From Geminicoccaceae bacterium (GTDB lineage: Bacteria > Pseudomonadota > Alphaproteobacteria > Geminicoccales > Geminicoccaceae): a DNA stretch of 64,000 bases. Position numbers and translations under genes: made by a program. Numbering within the stretch: the first letter of the stretch is position 1; each line of letters starts with the position of its first letter. A model generated the notes under the pieces. It had not been told where the DNA came from and made no database searches. It was given only the letters and a program-made list of their open reading frames with translations. This document shows, one piece after another, positions 1 to 8,935 of the stretch. The stretch is taken from the NCBI GenBank assembly GCA_028285265.1, contig JANQPX010000038.1:1-64000 (forward strand), read 5' to 3'.

Positions 1-105
1 AACGACGCGACCGCCATCAACCTCGCCGCTGTCGGTGGCAAGTTCAAGAGTGCCGACATCACGTCGGCCGCCATCGGCAACGCACTGAACATCACCAACA
101 GGTAA
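1..105 (+). CDS. C-terminal end of an unidentified protein (partial)
   Basis: The window opens inside a reading frame that gives 34 codons and a TAA stop. The tail is rich in Ala, Asn, Ile and Thr, with short hydrophobic and small-residue stretches, which would fit a secreted or surface protein with repeats. That is only an impression from composition. A strong intrinsic terminator about 57 bases after the stop supports this being the true 3' end of a gene. No family can be named from so short a piece. Confidence 0.6.
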   Translation, partial: NDATAINLAAVGGKFKSADITSAAIGNALNITNR

Positions 106-161
106 TCAGGGTTTCGACGGAACGATCTCTATTTGTCCTGAGACGCGACGTCACGAGAACT

Positions 162-189
162 GGGAGTGGTGCAAACCACTCCCTTTTTT
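162..189 (+). terminator. Rho-independent terminator after the partial gene
   Basis: A perfect 9-bp stem (GGGAGTGGT / ACCACTCCC) closes a 4-base GCAA loop and is followed at once by six T. This is a classic intrinsic terminator for the gene ending at 105. Confidence 0.9.
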
Positions 190-453
190 CGTTGGTTTGG
201 CTCCGAAACAGCATGGATCAGAAGTAAGAGCACCAAGTTTCGGTCTAAGGAACCTGATGCCACATCTACCAGCCCACCCACCTGAAACTTAAGACATACC
301 ATAGAGAGGCAGCCTGCCTTTCTCTCAACATTGTTACCAAATGTTAATCCAAGCTTCTCCTGAGCACGGCGATCGGTCCGGCATCGGTTGGCTGTCGGTT
401 TAGTCAATCATGATGACGAGCCCGTTGCGATTATCACCAACGGAGATTGGCTC
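190..453. other. Intergenic leader of the peroxidase gene
   Basis: No gene is seen here. The stretch separates the terminator of the previous gene from the peroxidase start and should hold the peroxidase promoter. I could not identify a convincing -35/-10 pair. The reading frame is open from 388, but the ATG at 454 gives the proper signal peptide. Confidence 0.5.
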
Positions 454-2835
454 ATGACCAAGGAGAGAGCGCCAAACAGTCGATTGTTGGGGAGCCTTTT
501 GGCCTCGACGATTCTCGTCGTCACGATCTCGAGTAGCCCTAGCCAAGCCCAACCTGCTGGATTGCAACCCATCCTTCCCGATCTTTCAAATGTGGTGAAG
601 GACGAAGATTGGGCCCGAATCCTGGGCAAGGCTTTGTTTTGGGACCAGAACTTGGGAAGCGATGGCATGGCATGTGCCAGTTGCCACTTCAGCGCAGGCG
701 CCGATCCAAGACTTACTAATCAGCTCAGTCCTGGCTTGTTGGAAGTGAGGCTCGACGGAGGCATACAAGTCGCTGCCACCGATGGTTCGTTCGGCAATGT
801 CAGCGGTTTAATGCCTTCGGGCAGTCAAGCTGGCCCGAACTACACGGTCAAACCGAGCGACTTTCCATTTCATCAGCTCGCGGATGAAACCGATCGCAAT
901 TCGCAAATCATCACCACGACTAACGACCGCATGGCGTCTTCCGGGTCCTTTGACGCCGAATTCAAACAGGTCGGCCGCAAACGGGACCGCTGTGGCAACG
1001 CGAGTACCGACATCTTTCACGTCAATGGAAAACCTGCCCGAACCGTGGAGCCTCGCAACACGCCCACCATGATCAATGCGGTGTTTAACCATCGAAACTT
1101 CTGGGACGGCCGAGCCAAGAATATCTTCAACGGTAAGGGCGTTTTCGGGCAAAGTGAGATTGCCAACGATCCGACGGCACGCGTGATTGAGTATGACGGC
1201 GCTCAGGCAAGTCTATCGGCGATGGCTATCAATCACGCCAGCTTGGCCTCGCAAGCCGTTGGACCACCACTCAGCAATCTCGAAATGTCTTGCGACGGCA
1301 GAAATTTTGCCGATGTTGGCAAAAAAATGCTGAAGGCGGTCAAGCGACCGCTCAGTCAGCAATATATTGCTGTTGATGACAGTCTCCTCGGTCTCGACGG
1401 TCCCAAGGGCAACGTCATCAACCGGCATGGCAAAGGCCTGAAGTATACCTATGAGCAGCTGGTGAAGAAGGCTTTTCATGAGAAATACTGGAAGGCCCCC
1501 GGCAAGTTCGTCATCGAGCCGGACGGCACGCTGACGCATAACGGGCAAACATTGCTCGCTTTGTTCCGGGAACTTCCATTTCTTGGCCAAGACTTCGCGC
1601 AAGTCGACTTTGCTGAACAGCTTTTTGGCGAACAAGGGCTCGGCAAGTTCCTCAGCGGTCATCACATGGGACATGGCCACAAGAACAGCTACAGCCAGAT
1701 GGAGCATAACTTCTCACTGTTCTTTGGTCTGGCGGTTATGCTCTATGAAGCTGAACTCATCTCAGATCAAAGCCGGTTCGACAGTGCGAGCGCAAAAGGC
1801 TGCTTCCTCGTCCAGCCCGGACCTGGTGGTCCACCACGCAATACTGTCGATCAGAAATGCATCGACGATGGAACCCTCTCAGAAAAAGAGGCCGACGGCT
1901 TCGCCTTGTTCTCGAACTTTGGCCGAGGCGGCGCTGGATGCGTGGCTTGCCACGGCGGACCGCTGTTTTCTGATGCGGTAGCCTTTGTTGATGCCGATGG
2001 AAATGTGAGCAACCCCTTTGCCGATAATCCACTTGTCCAGCAATTTGGGGTCCAGGCATTTCATGATGACGGTTTCCACAATATCGGCGTTCGACCGGTT
2101 CACCAAGATCTGGGTCTTGGCGGTACAGATCCGTGGGGCGATCCTTTGTCTGTCGCGCGCCAGGTCAAGCGCGAAGCCCAAACAGGTCAGCCGCCAGCGG
2201 ACGGCATAAGCGTCGACATCTGTGATATTCCAAGGGCTGGACCTCCAGGCACCGCTACAGTCTGCCCTGGCGGTACGCAACCACCGGCTGACGATCTCCG
2301 CCTTGTCGTCGATGGCGGCATGAAGACGCCCATTCTTCGCAATGTCGCCTTGACACCACCCTACTTCCACTATGGTGGTTATTCGACACTGGAGCAGGTG
2401 GTGGAGTTCTATGCTCGTGGAGGCAGCGCCAGAGACAAGCCAGGCGGTGGCGACGATTCTGGCACAGGTCCGACGGGCGATTCCGGTGCAACCAATGCCG
2501 ACATCCATCCAGTGACGGGTACGTTTGGCAGCAATGCCTTTCTCGGGGCCTTCAATCCAGCGATTGATCCCGCAAATGGCAAGGATCGGCGATATGGTAT
2601 TGAGGCCATCGCAGACTTCATGCGCACGCTGACCGACCCACGAGTTCAGTGTGATGCCGCACCGTTCGATCACCCATCCCTGGTGGTGCCAAATGGCCAC
2701 AAGATCACTGGTCGAGACCATCTCTTGAAGATACCCGCGGTTGGAAAGGATGGCGCTGCTGGCACAGCCTATGGGTGCCTGCCGAACTCTGGGGATCTAT
2801 TCGTGATCCAAAGCAGGATAAGCGACGCAGAGTAG
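454..2835 (+). CDS. Large secreted di-heme cytochrome c peroxidase / MauG-family protein
   Basis: About 793 residues from the ATG at 454. That ATG gives a basic N-terminus, a hydrophobic segment (residues 11-27) and a likely signal cleavage near SQAQP, so the protein is periplasmic. Two CXXCH heme sites are visible, CASCH at 74-78 and CVACH at 496-500, as in bacterial di-heme peroxidases and MauG, which reduce hydrogen peroxide or oxidise protein substrates. It is more than twice the usual family length (about 330-380 residues), with a long stretch between the hemes holding a His-rich patch near residue 403-409. No mau or methylamine genes lie nearby. A strong terminator follows, so it is probably transcribed alone. 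Its substrate is unknown. Confidence 0.85.
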   Translation: MTKERAPNSRLLGSLLASTILVVTISSSPSQAQPAGLQPILPDLSNVVKDEDWARILGKALFWDQNLGSDGMACASCHFSAGADPRLTNQLSPGLLEVRLDGGIQVAATDGSFGNVSGLMPSGSQAGPNYTVKPSDFPFHQLADETDRNSQIITTTNDRMASSGSFDAEFKQVGRKRDRCGNASTDIFHVNGKPARTVEPRNTPTMINAVFNHRNFWDGRAKNIFNGKGVFGQSEIANDPTARVIEYDGAQASLSAMAINHASLASQAVGPPLSNLEMSCDGRNFADVGKKMLKAVKRPLSQQYIAVDDSLLGLDGPKGNVINRHGKGLKYTYEQLVKKAFHEKYWKAPGKFVIEPDGTLTHNGQTLLALFRELPFLGQDFAQVDFAEQLFGEQGLGKFLSGHHMGHGHKNSYSQMEHNFSLFFGLAVMLYEAELISDQSRFDSASAKGCFLVQPGPGGPPRNTVDQKCIDDGTLSEKEADGFALFSNFGRGGAGCVACHGGPLFSDAVAFVDADGNVSNPFADNPLVQQFGVQAFHDDGFHNIGVRPVHQDLGLGGTDPWGDPLSVARQVKREAQTGQPPADGISVDICDIPRAGPPGTATVCPGGTQPPADDLRLVVDGGMKTPILRNVALTPPYFHYGGYSTLEQVVEFYARGGSARDKPGGGDDSGTGPTGDSGATNADIHPVTGTFGSNAFLGAFNPAIDPANGKDRRYGIEAIADFMRTLTDPRVQCDAAPFDHPSLVVPNGHKITGRDHLLKIPAVGKDGAAGTAYGCLPNSGDLFVIQSRISDAE

Positions 2836-2862
2836 GCTCTCTGACTGCACTTCCGGTTACGG

Positions 2863-2892
2863 AAAAGCGGTAGGCTTCGGCCTGCCGCTTTT
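2863..2892 (+). terminator. Rho-independent terminator of the peroxidase gene
   Basis: A 12-bp stem (AAAAGCGGTAGG / CCTGCCGCTTTT, one G-T wobble) closes a CTTCGG loop, a very stable UUCG-type tetraloop. The right arm ends in TTTT. It sits 28 bases after the peroxidase stop. Confidence 0.9.
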
Positions 2893-3059
2893 CGCATTTA
2901 GGTCTTGATGCCCCAAACGCGTCTCGAACGCCGGGAAGCCAAAATGGATGCATCACCATATCAAAAAGACTGGATCTCGCTGCTCGGCTCTGACTTTATG
3001 CTGTGCACATTTCGCGGGCATCGGGCCTGGATCAAAGCAGGTGGAACCAGCATCAGCAC

Positions 3060-3749
3060 ATGAAGACCATCGGCATTCTTGGCGGCATGTCCGCCGCCTC
3101 TACACAAATCTACTATCGCGAACTCTGTGAACTGACACGCAAGCGTCTAGGCGGGCTTCACTCACCTGAACTTTTGATTCGTTCACTGGATTTTGCGAGG
3201 ATCGAAGAACTTCAAATGCGAGGGCATTGGGATGCCGCCGGAGTGATCCTAAACAAAGAGGCGAAATCCCTGGAAAAAGGCGGTGCAGACCTTATCGTCC
3301 TAGCCACCAACACCATGCACAAGCTCGCTAGCCAAATGATGAACGGTGTCGGCATTCCGCTGCTTCATCTCGCCGATGCCACGGCCCAAGCAATTAGCCT
3401 TAGGGGATTGAGATCTCCAGGCTTGATGGCAACAGCCTTTACGATGGAGCAGGCATTCTATACCGAACGATTAAAGGCCGCTGGCTTGACCCCGTTGATC
3501 CCCAATGACAAGGATCGTGCCGACGTGCATCGCATCATCTATGAAGAATTGTGCAAGGACGTCACGACAACGGAGAGCAGAGCCATCTACGTAGGCATTG
3601 CCGAACGGCTCGTGGCAGAGGGCGCCGATAGCATCATTTTGGGCTGCACCGAGGTTGGCATGCTGCTCAACGAAAGCAATGTCTCCGTTCCGGTTTTCGA
3701 TACGACCCTTATTCATTGTGCGACCGCACTCGATCAAGCCCTAGCGTAA
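3060..3749 (+). CDS. Aspartate/glutamate racemase, YgeA type
   Basis: 229 residues from the ATG at 3060, where the conserved KTIGILGGMS start of the Asp/Glu racemase superfamily begins; upstream in-frame codons look non-coding. The enzyme interconverts L and D forms of aspartate or glutamate without a cofactor. The active site has Thr83 (ATNTMH) and Cys196 (GCTE). The same Thr/Cys pair is found in E. coli YgeA, whereas classical racemases use two Cys. Full length, cytoplasmic and apparently monocistronic. A role in D-amino-acid turnover is inferred from the family; nothing in the neighbourhood confirms it. Confidence 0.88.
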   Translation: MKTIGILGGMSAASTQIYYRELCELTRKRLGGLHSPELLIRSLDFARIEELQMRGHWDAAGVILNKEAKSLEKGGADLIVLATNTMHKLASQMMNGVGIPLLHLADATAQAISLRGLRSPGLMATAFTMEQAFYTERLKAAGLTPLIPNDKDRADVHRIIYEELCKDVTTTESRAIYVGIAERLVAEGADSIILGCTEVGMLLNESNVSVPVFDTTLIHCATALDQALA

Positions 3750-4092
3750 AGGCATTATCTTTGAATGCTGATGTCACGCCGATCGTCGGTCGTATTATCA
3801 GCCGCAAAGCTCAATCTGGATAAGCTCCGGAAACGGGCCAAGTGCCCCGAAAAGATCTGGTATGCTCGCTCTATCATGGCTGTCGCAAGAACCTTCATAC
3901 CCACGATGACTTCAGCGATCATGATCGAATGGCGGACCGCTGGGATGAGAGAATGCAGTATCAAAGCCTTCCTTTTACACGAACAGCGTGCAGGGCATGC
4001 ATGACAGCGTCGACGTCAACACCGCCCATTGCAGAGGCCTGCGAACCGAAGCTATCAACAGGCATCTGCGTTGATGACAAGATCCGCCTCGG
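3750..4092. other. Intergenic region without a supported gene
   Basis: About 340 bases. Short overlapping reading frames exist on both strands, but none has a clear ribosome binding site or recognisable motif. I see no terminator or repeat. Confidence 0.4.
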
Positions 4093-4629
4093 GTGAGTGG
4101 AGTGCAAAATCTCGAACAAGCGCTTTCTGGCGGCCATCCTAATTCTCTCGGAAGGACGTTGGAAGTTGTCGCAGCCGTGCTAAAGGATCGTCGTTTGATG
4201 GACGACTTGTTTGACTGCTACAGCAGCTGTGACCCAGTGGTCCGACTCCGAACGTCGAATGCCTTAAAAAGGATTGAGGCCGAACAGCATGCCTGGATCG
4301 TCCCCTATATTGACCGTCTCATCGATGAAGTAGGCCGGTTAGAACAAGCGTCAGCACAGTGGACACTTGCTCAGCTCTTTTTGACGCTAGACAACGACTT
4401 GTCGGAGCGTCAGCGTTTGGGGGCATTGACCATAATGAAGCGCAACATCGCTAACGATGACGATTGGATCGTCCTCAATATGACAATGGAAACACTAGCA
4501 GCATGGGCTTTGACCGACGACGAACTCGCGGCTTGGCTCATCCCTCACCTTAAGCGGCTTGCCAATGACCCACGAAAATCAGTGGCCAAACGGGCCGAAA
4601 AGAAACTAGCGCGTCTCAGCGCAATATAA
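4093..4629 (+). CDS. Hypothetical all-helical protein, HEAT-repeat-like
   Basis: 178 residues from a GTG at 4093; a second GTG at 4102 is possible. The sequence is acidic and all-helical in character, with repeated Leu/Ala-rich helices and segments such as DPVVRLRTSNALKRIE and DPRKSVAKRAEKKLARL, which resemble helix pairs of HEAT/ARM repeats. No signal peptide, membrane segment or catalytic motif is visible. A scaffold or protein-interaction role is an inference from fold type only. It stands alone, with about 340 bases before it and 266 after. Confidence 0.7.
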   Translation: MSGVQNLEQALSGGHPNSLGRTLEVVAAVLKDRRLMDDLFDCYSSCDPVVRLRTSNALKRIEAEQHAWIVPYIDRLIDEVGRLEQASAQWTLAQLFLTLDNDLSERQRLGALTIMKRNIANDDDWIVLNMTMETLAAWALTDDELAAWLIPHLKRLANDPRKSVAKRAEKKLARLSAI

Positions 4630-4895
4630 CGGGCACCAAGCCCCCATCCAGCTGCCGCTGCCTTGGCGAAACGATGGACGTCGCCGCATGCACATGATGG
4701 ACACAAACCAATCAAACGAGATTCTTCGAGCCTAAACGCTGGCGTCTTCGCGCAATGCTCCCCGGCGCTGAAGCCGAAGGCGCACTGATTGGTCACGTCG
4801 CGCAGCAAGCTGGGTCGTTAACATTTCTGCAACTCAACAACGTTACAGTAACCTTGTGCCCGACTGCCTTCTCAACCTGAGGAAACAACGCCAAA

Positions 4896-5411
4896 ATGAT
4901 ACGCTTGGCCTGTTCTGTGTTCGTCGTTCTCCTGGTCGCTGTCATGGGCCCCAGCTCAACGGATGCGCTGACAGCTCTCAAGCAGCCTTCAGGGCGTGTC
5001 ATTCTCTCAGTAAGCGGGGAGATCGAGCGCACCAATGCTGATGACCGGGCAGATTTCGATCGCGCCATGTTGGAGGCAATCGGCATGGTGGAGCTCGAGA
5101 CCGTGACCCCGTTTACCGAAGGCTCGACCGTGTTTCGCGGGATCCTCGCGCGCGATTTACTCCGCTATCTCGGCGCGACGGGCAGTCAGGTCGAAGCTGC
5201 GGCGATTGATCTCTATGAGGTCACGATCCCGATCGACGACTTCGAGCAGTTTGATGTTCTGATTGCCTTGGAAGCGGACGGAAAACAACTTCGCGTACGC
5301 GATCACGGACCAACTTGGATCATCTACCCTTGGTCGCAACACGAAGAACTTGGCAAAGAGATTTATAGCCGCCGAAGCATTTGGCAGATGAATGCTATCG
5401 ATGTTCGATGA
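4896..5411 (+). CDS. Secreted SUOX/molybdopterin-binding-fold protein, probable partner of the next kinase
   Basis: 171 residues with a signal peptide (residues 1 to about 24, ending near TDALT). The mature part resembles the sulfite-oxidase-type molybdopterin-binding fold (start GRVILSVSGEIE, later FRGILARDLLRYLG, then DHGPTWIIYPWS). The only Cys is in the signal peptide, so the Cys that ligates molybdenum in true SUOX enzymes is absent. The protein may bind a ligand or cofactor rather than catalyse. Its stop overlaps the next start by an ATGA, which implies translational coupling to the membrane histidine kinase. A periplasmic sensing subunit is a reasonable inference. Confidence 0.75.
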   Translation: MIRLACSVFVVLLVAVMGPSSTDALTALKQPSGRVILSVSGEIERTNADDRADFDRAMLEAIGMVELETVTPFTEGSTVFRGILARDLLRYLGATGSQVEAAAIDLYEVTIPIDDFEQFDVLIALEADGKQLRVRDHGPTWIIYPWSQHEELGKEIYSRRSIWQMNAIDVR

Positions 5412-6853
5412 CAAGAGCTTTCGGACAGCGCGGCGTCCTATACGCACTTCTCTTGATTGCTTTGATCTTCAGTGGATTCAAAGCTATCAACGGTCTTGCT
5501 GAACTGCGTGACACCATTGATTTGTCGCCGGATTCGATTACGGGCTACGACGGGCATCGAGCTGAAGTCGAGTTCACTCGTTTTCTTGACAGTCTTTCAT
5601 CCTACAGTGCAGGAATCGAAGGCATCGATCTCGATGAGGTAACGACGCGTTTCGACATTCTATGGGCGCGCTGTCAACTGTTCATCAAGGGGCGCGCCTT
5701 CGAGGCGATGCGCGAACACGCCGGAATCGGCGAAGTCGCTTCTGATCTCCTCAAAACATTGCAAGAGATCGAGGATGACGTCTTCGAGCTCGAACGAGGG
5801 GACCTACAAACACTCGACCGGCTTCGTCAGCACCTCGCACCGTTCGAACTAGCCTTGACGGGCATGACGACACGTGTGGCCGACCTAGAAGTCGAAACGC
5901 GAGACCACGTCAATGAAGCTATTCAAGAGGGAATCGGCACACTCGACGGCCTTGCCCTGACGTTTGGTCTCGTTGTGGTCGTTCTGCTATCGCTATTTGG
6001 TTTCGAAGCCCTCCATGCGCGCAAAGCCGAGAGGCAACTGGTGGCTTACCAAGAGCACTTGGAACACCTTGTTGACGAACGCACTGACGAGCTTCGACAT
6101 CAAGCTGTGCGTCTCGAACAAGCGCTGGAGCGAGAACGAGAACTGACCGATATGCAGCGCCAATTCGTCTCTTTGGTGTCACACGAATTCAGGACACCGC
6201 TTGCGATTATCGACGGTCAGGCCCAGCGTCTGATCAAACACAACGATAAGATAAAGCCTGATCAAAAGATCAATGCGCTCGAAAGGGTACGTAGCGCCGT
6301 CCGCAGGCTAACGGATCTCATGGAGAGCATTTTGAGTTCCGCCAGCCTTGAAGCCGGTTCGATTGCATTCACGCCGGCCCCGCTCAATCTCAAAGCCCTG
6401 GTGCAACAAGCCTGCGAGGGACAACAGGAGATCAGCAAGAGCCATCAAATCCATGCTGATATCGACGCCTTGCCCGGAGCTTATGTCGGCGATGCCAAGC
6501 TTCTATTTCAAGCTATCAGCAATCTCCTCTCCAATGCCGTCAAATACTCCCCCGAAGCTAATCGCGTGAGCGTCATAGGAAGATCGACGGAAGAAGGTCT
6601 CGAGATTGACATTCGCGATTTTGGCGTAGGCATTCCTGAAGACGAGCTCCCCAAGATCAGTCAGCGCTTTTTCCGCGCAAGCACCTCTTCCGGTATCCAG
6701 GGAACCGGTATTGGGCTCAACCTCGTGAAGTCCTTCATCGCGATGCATAGTGGTGTCATGGAAATTTCCAGCCGCAAGGGCGAAGGCTCAACATTTACTG
6801 TGAAACTGCCACATCGAACAGAAGATGACGCAACAGGTGCCAAAGCAGCCTGA
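5408..6853 (+). CDS. Membrane sensor histidine kinase without an adjacent response regulator
   Basis: 481 residues from the ATG at 5408, inside the ATGA overlap with the upstream gene; the open frame reaches further back but the overlap decides the start. Order: transmembrane segment (about 10-29), periplasmic helical domain (about 30-180), second transmembrane segment (about 183-200), coiled coil (about 203-250), HisKA with SHEFRTP and phospho-acceptor His259, then HATPase with N box (SNLLSNAVKYSP, about 371-382), DFGVGIP (404-410) and GTGIGL (432-437). All catalytic boxes are intact. No response regulator gene is next to it; a terminator closes the unit, so the partner is elsewhere or is the unlinked output of the SUOX-fold sensor. 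Confidence 0.9.
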   Translation: MTRAFGQRGVLYALLLIALIFSGFKAINGLAELRDTIDLSPDSITGYDGHRAEVEFTRFLDSLSSYSAGIEGIDLDEVTTRFDILWARCQLFIKGRAFEAMREHAGIGEVASDLLKTLQEIEDDVFELERGDLQTLDRLRQHLAPFELALTGMTTRVADLEVETRDHVNEAIQEGIGTLDGLALTFGLVVVVLLSLFGFEALHARKAERQLVAYQEHLEHLVDERTDELRHQAVRLEQALERERELTDMQRQFVSLVSHEFRTPLAIIDGQAQRLIKHNDKIKPDQKINALERVRSAVRRLTDLMESILSSASLEAGSIAFTPAPLNLKALVQQACEGQQEISKSHQIHADIDALPGAYVGDAKLLFQAISNLLSNAVKYSPEANRVSVIGRSTEEGLEIDIRDFGVGIPEDELPKISQRFFRASTSSGIQGTGIGLNLVKSFIAMHSGVMEISSRKGEGSTFTVKLPHRTEDDATGAKAA

Positions 6854-6986
6854 CCCCTCCAGCAGCCCAAGTTGGGCAAGTGGTTTGCAACATCTCTCGA
6901 TCGTTCCGCACTTGACCGAACCGTGCCAAGAACGAGCTCGCTATCCCGAAGGAGGTCCGAGGATCCCTCTCGTTCTCTCCAACTTC

Positions 6987-7015
6987 AAAGCTCGGCCACG
7001 GTCGAGCTTTTTTTT
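6987..7015 (+). terminator. Rho-independent terminator of the sensor kinase operon
   Basis: An 8-bp stem (AAAGCTCG / CGAGCTTT) around an 8-base loop runs into an eight-base T tract. It ends the 4896-6853 unit and separates it from dctB. The rest of the 6854-7177 gap holds no supported gene. Confidence 0.85.
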
Positions 7016-7177
7016 GACGAGAGCTAAGTTTGTTATTGCACACCGGACGTTAAAGGCCTGCATTTATGGATTACGTCGTCCCCATTTTATGCTTGCTTGA
7101 GAACAATCCTTCGTCGTTCTCGGTCTGGATATCGATCATACCGGTTCGATCGTTTGCAGGCGACTTGTGGCCGCGAT

Positions 7178-8935
7178 ATGAAAACTGTCAGATCAACCCG
7201 TGAGGGTTTAAACCTGCTTCGTCAATCTGCGCTTGCTTTATCAGCTGTTGCGGCAGCCGTGATTCTGTTCTTTGCCAGCTATGCGTATTTCAAGAGTTTC
7301 GAGCTCACCCAAGCGCAAAGCCGTCTGCTCCTCTATCAAAGCACCCTGACGGCTGCGCTCGATCGTTTTCAACATCTGCCTCACGTTCTGGCAGGCGATC
7401 CTTTGGTTCGCCGCGCTCTGACGGGACAAGGTGGAAATGAGCTAAATGAGCGGCTTGCAGGCTTCGCGCAGAAGGCCAATCTGGATGCGATATATCTGAT
7501 GGACGATACAGGTCTCACAATCGCCTCCTCAAACTATCAAGACGATCTCACTTTCCTCGGCCAGAACTATGGCTTTCGGCCCTATTTCCAAGAGGCTATT
7601 GCCGGGCGACACGGCGAGTTTTTTGCGATTGGAGCCACTACTGGGCGGCCCGGCTACTTCGTTGCTGAAGCAGTCCATGATGAACCAGCCTCCCCCCTTG
7701 GCGTCATTGCGATCAAACTCGATCTAAGCGATTTGGTTGAGGCTTGGACGGCCGGTGGTGAAGCTGTATTTGTTGCCAACCCCGACGGCATTATCGTGCT
7801 CTCTTCCAACGAGGCATGGCGCTATCGAACACTCAATCATCTCTCTGAGGATCAAATTACGGTCATTGCTAACGACCGGCAGTTTGCTAATGAACCGCTC
7901 AAATCCTTGGATTGGTCAATTGAAACTTCGGAATTAGTCAAGCTGAATGGCACCACATTTCTTCATGTCGAAGCGCCGGTCGATAAACTGGGCTGGCGCT
8001 TACATTATCTCGCCGACGAAGGCAGGGTTCGCGAGCGCGCCTGGTTCGCCTTAATTGCTGCCGCTATTGCAGGCTCAACACTCTTCGCGCTTTTCTTCTA
8101 TCGACGGTCTTTACGCACACAGACGGCGCTGCGTACATCCCAGGCAGATCGACGGCAATTGCGTGCGACGAATATCAAACTCGCTCGAGAGATCGAAGAA
8201 CGCAAAACCGCCGAACGACAGCTCGAGGCCGCGCAGTCCGAGCTAGCGCAAGTCAGTAAACTTGCCGCACTCGGCCAGCTCTCTGCTTCAGTTACGCATG
8301 AATTAGGACAACCACTTGCCGCGATGCGCAATTACCTGACAGCTGCCGAATTGGAAGCCAAGCCCGGCATGACTGAACTTGCCGGGAACCTTGGACGCAT
8401 CGTCAAAAGAATGGAAAGCATTACCAAACAGCTTCGTTTCTTCGCATCACCAGGTGATAAGAACCTGGAGAGATTTGACTTGAAGGATGCGGTCAAAGGC
8501 GCACTTGGCTTGGTCCGACATGATCTCGAAGCATCGATGATCCCGCTCGATCTTCATCTTCCAGATGCTGCATGCATGATACGAGGCAATCGCTTTCGTA
8601 TCGAACAGGTCCTCGTCAACTTGCTCAATAACAGCATTGCTGCCATGCACGATGCTGCAAGCAGGCGATTGACCATTGAACTCTCGGTGTCGGCAAGGAA
8701 GGCCCAGCTGTCGGTGGCCGATACTGGCCATGGGCTTCATGGTGCATCGATCAATGACTTACGTGAACCATTTCATAGCACTCGGCCTTCCGGTGAAGGA
8801 ATGGGCTTAGGGCTTGCCATCTCGACAGCGATCGTCCGGGAACATGGCGGCGAATTGAATGCGGAGGATCGAGACAAAGGCGGCGCCATTTTTACCGTCC
8901 ATGTTCCACTTCTACTTCCGGAGCAGCGGCCTTGA
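7178..8935 (+). CDS. dctB: C4-dicarboxylate sensor histidine kinase DctB-like
   Basis: 585 residues from the ATG at 7178; a TTG at 7097 extends the frame but the extension lacks DctB character. A transmembrane segment (about residues 17-36) is followed by a large periplasmic double-PAS-like sensing domain (motifs AIYLMDDTGLTIASSN, FRPYFQEAI, GEFFAIGATTGRPGYF typical of DctB), a second transmembrane segment, a coiled coil, the DctB-type H box (SVTHELGQPLAAMRNYL) and an HATPase domain ending GMGLGLAIS. DctB senses dicarboxylates and phosphorylates DctD. The stop overlaps the TTG start of the regulator, and the TRAP genes follow, so control of that transporter is strongly implied. Confidence 0.9.
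   Translation: MKTVRSTREGLNLLRQSALALSAVAAAVILFFASYAYFKSFELTQAQSRLLLYQSTLTAALDRFQHLPHVLAGDPLVRRALTGQGGNELNERLAGFAQKANLDAIYLMDDTGLTIASSNYQDDLTFLGQNYGFRPYFQEAIAGRHGEFFAIGATTGRPGYFVAEAVHDEPASPLGVIAIKLDLSDLVEAWTAGGEAVFVANPDGIIVLSSNEAWRYRTLNHLSEDQITVIANDRQFANEPLKSLDWSIETSELVKLNGTTFLHVEAPVDKLGWRLHYLADEGRVRERAWFALIAAAIAGSTLFALFFYRRSLRTQTALRTSQADRRQLRATNIKLAREIEERKTAERQLEAAQSELAQVSKLAALGQLSASVTHELGQPLAAMRNYLTAAELEAKPGMTELAGNLGRIVKRMESITKQLRFFASPGDKNLERFDLKDAVKGALGLVRHDLEASMIPLDLHLPDAACMIRGNRFRIEQVLVNLLNNSIAAMHDAASRRLTIELSVSARKAQLSVADTGHGLHGASINDLREPFHSTRPSGEGMGLGLAISTAIVREHGGELNAEDRDKGGAIFTVHVPLLLPEQRP

Noticed and set aside
1879..2721. 280-codon minus-strand frame antisense to the peroxidase
   Set aside because: The opposite strand carries the heme motifs and signal peptide.
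3765..4096. Two overlapping plus-strand frames (79 and 84 codons) and one minus-strand frame
   Set aside because: No ribosome binding site, no family resemblance, and mutual overlap in different frames.
6825..7100. 91-codon plus-strand frame after the sensor kinase
   Set aside because: It overlaps the kinase end, contains the terminator at 6987-7015 and has random composition.
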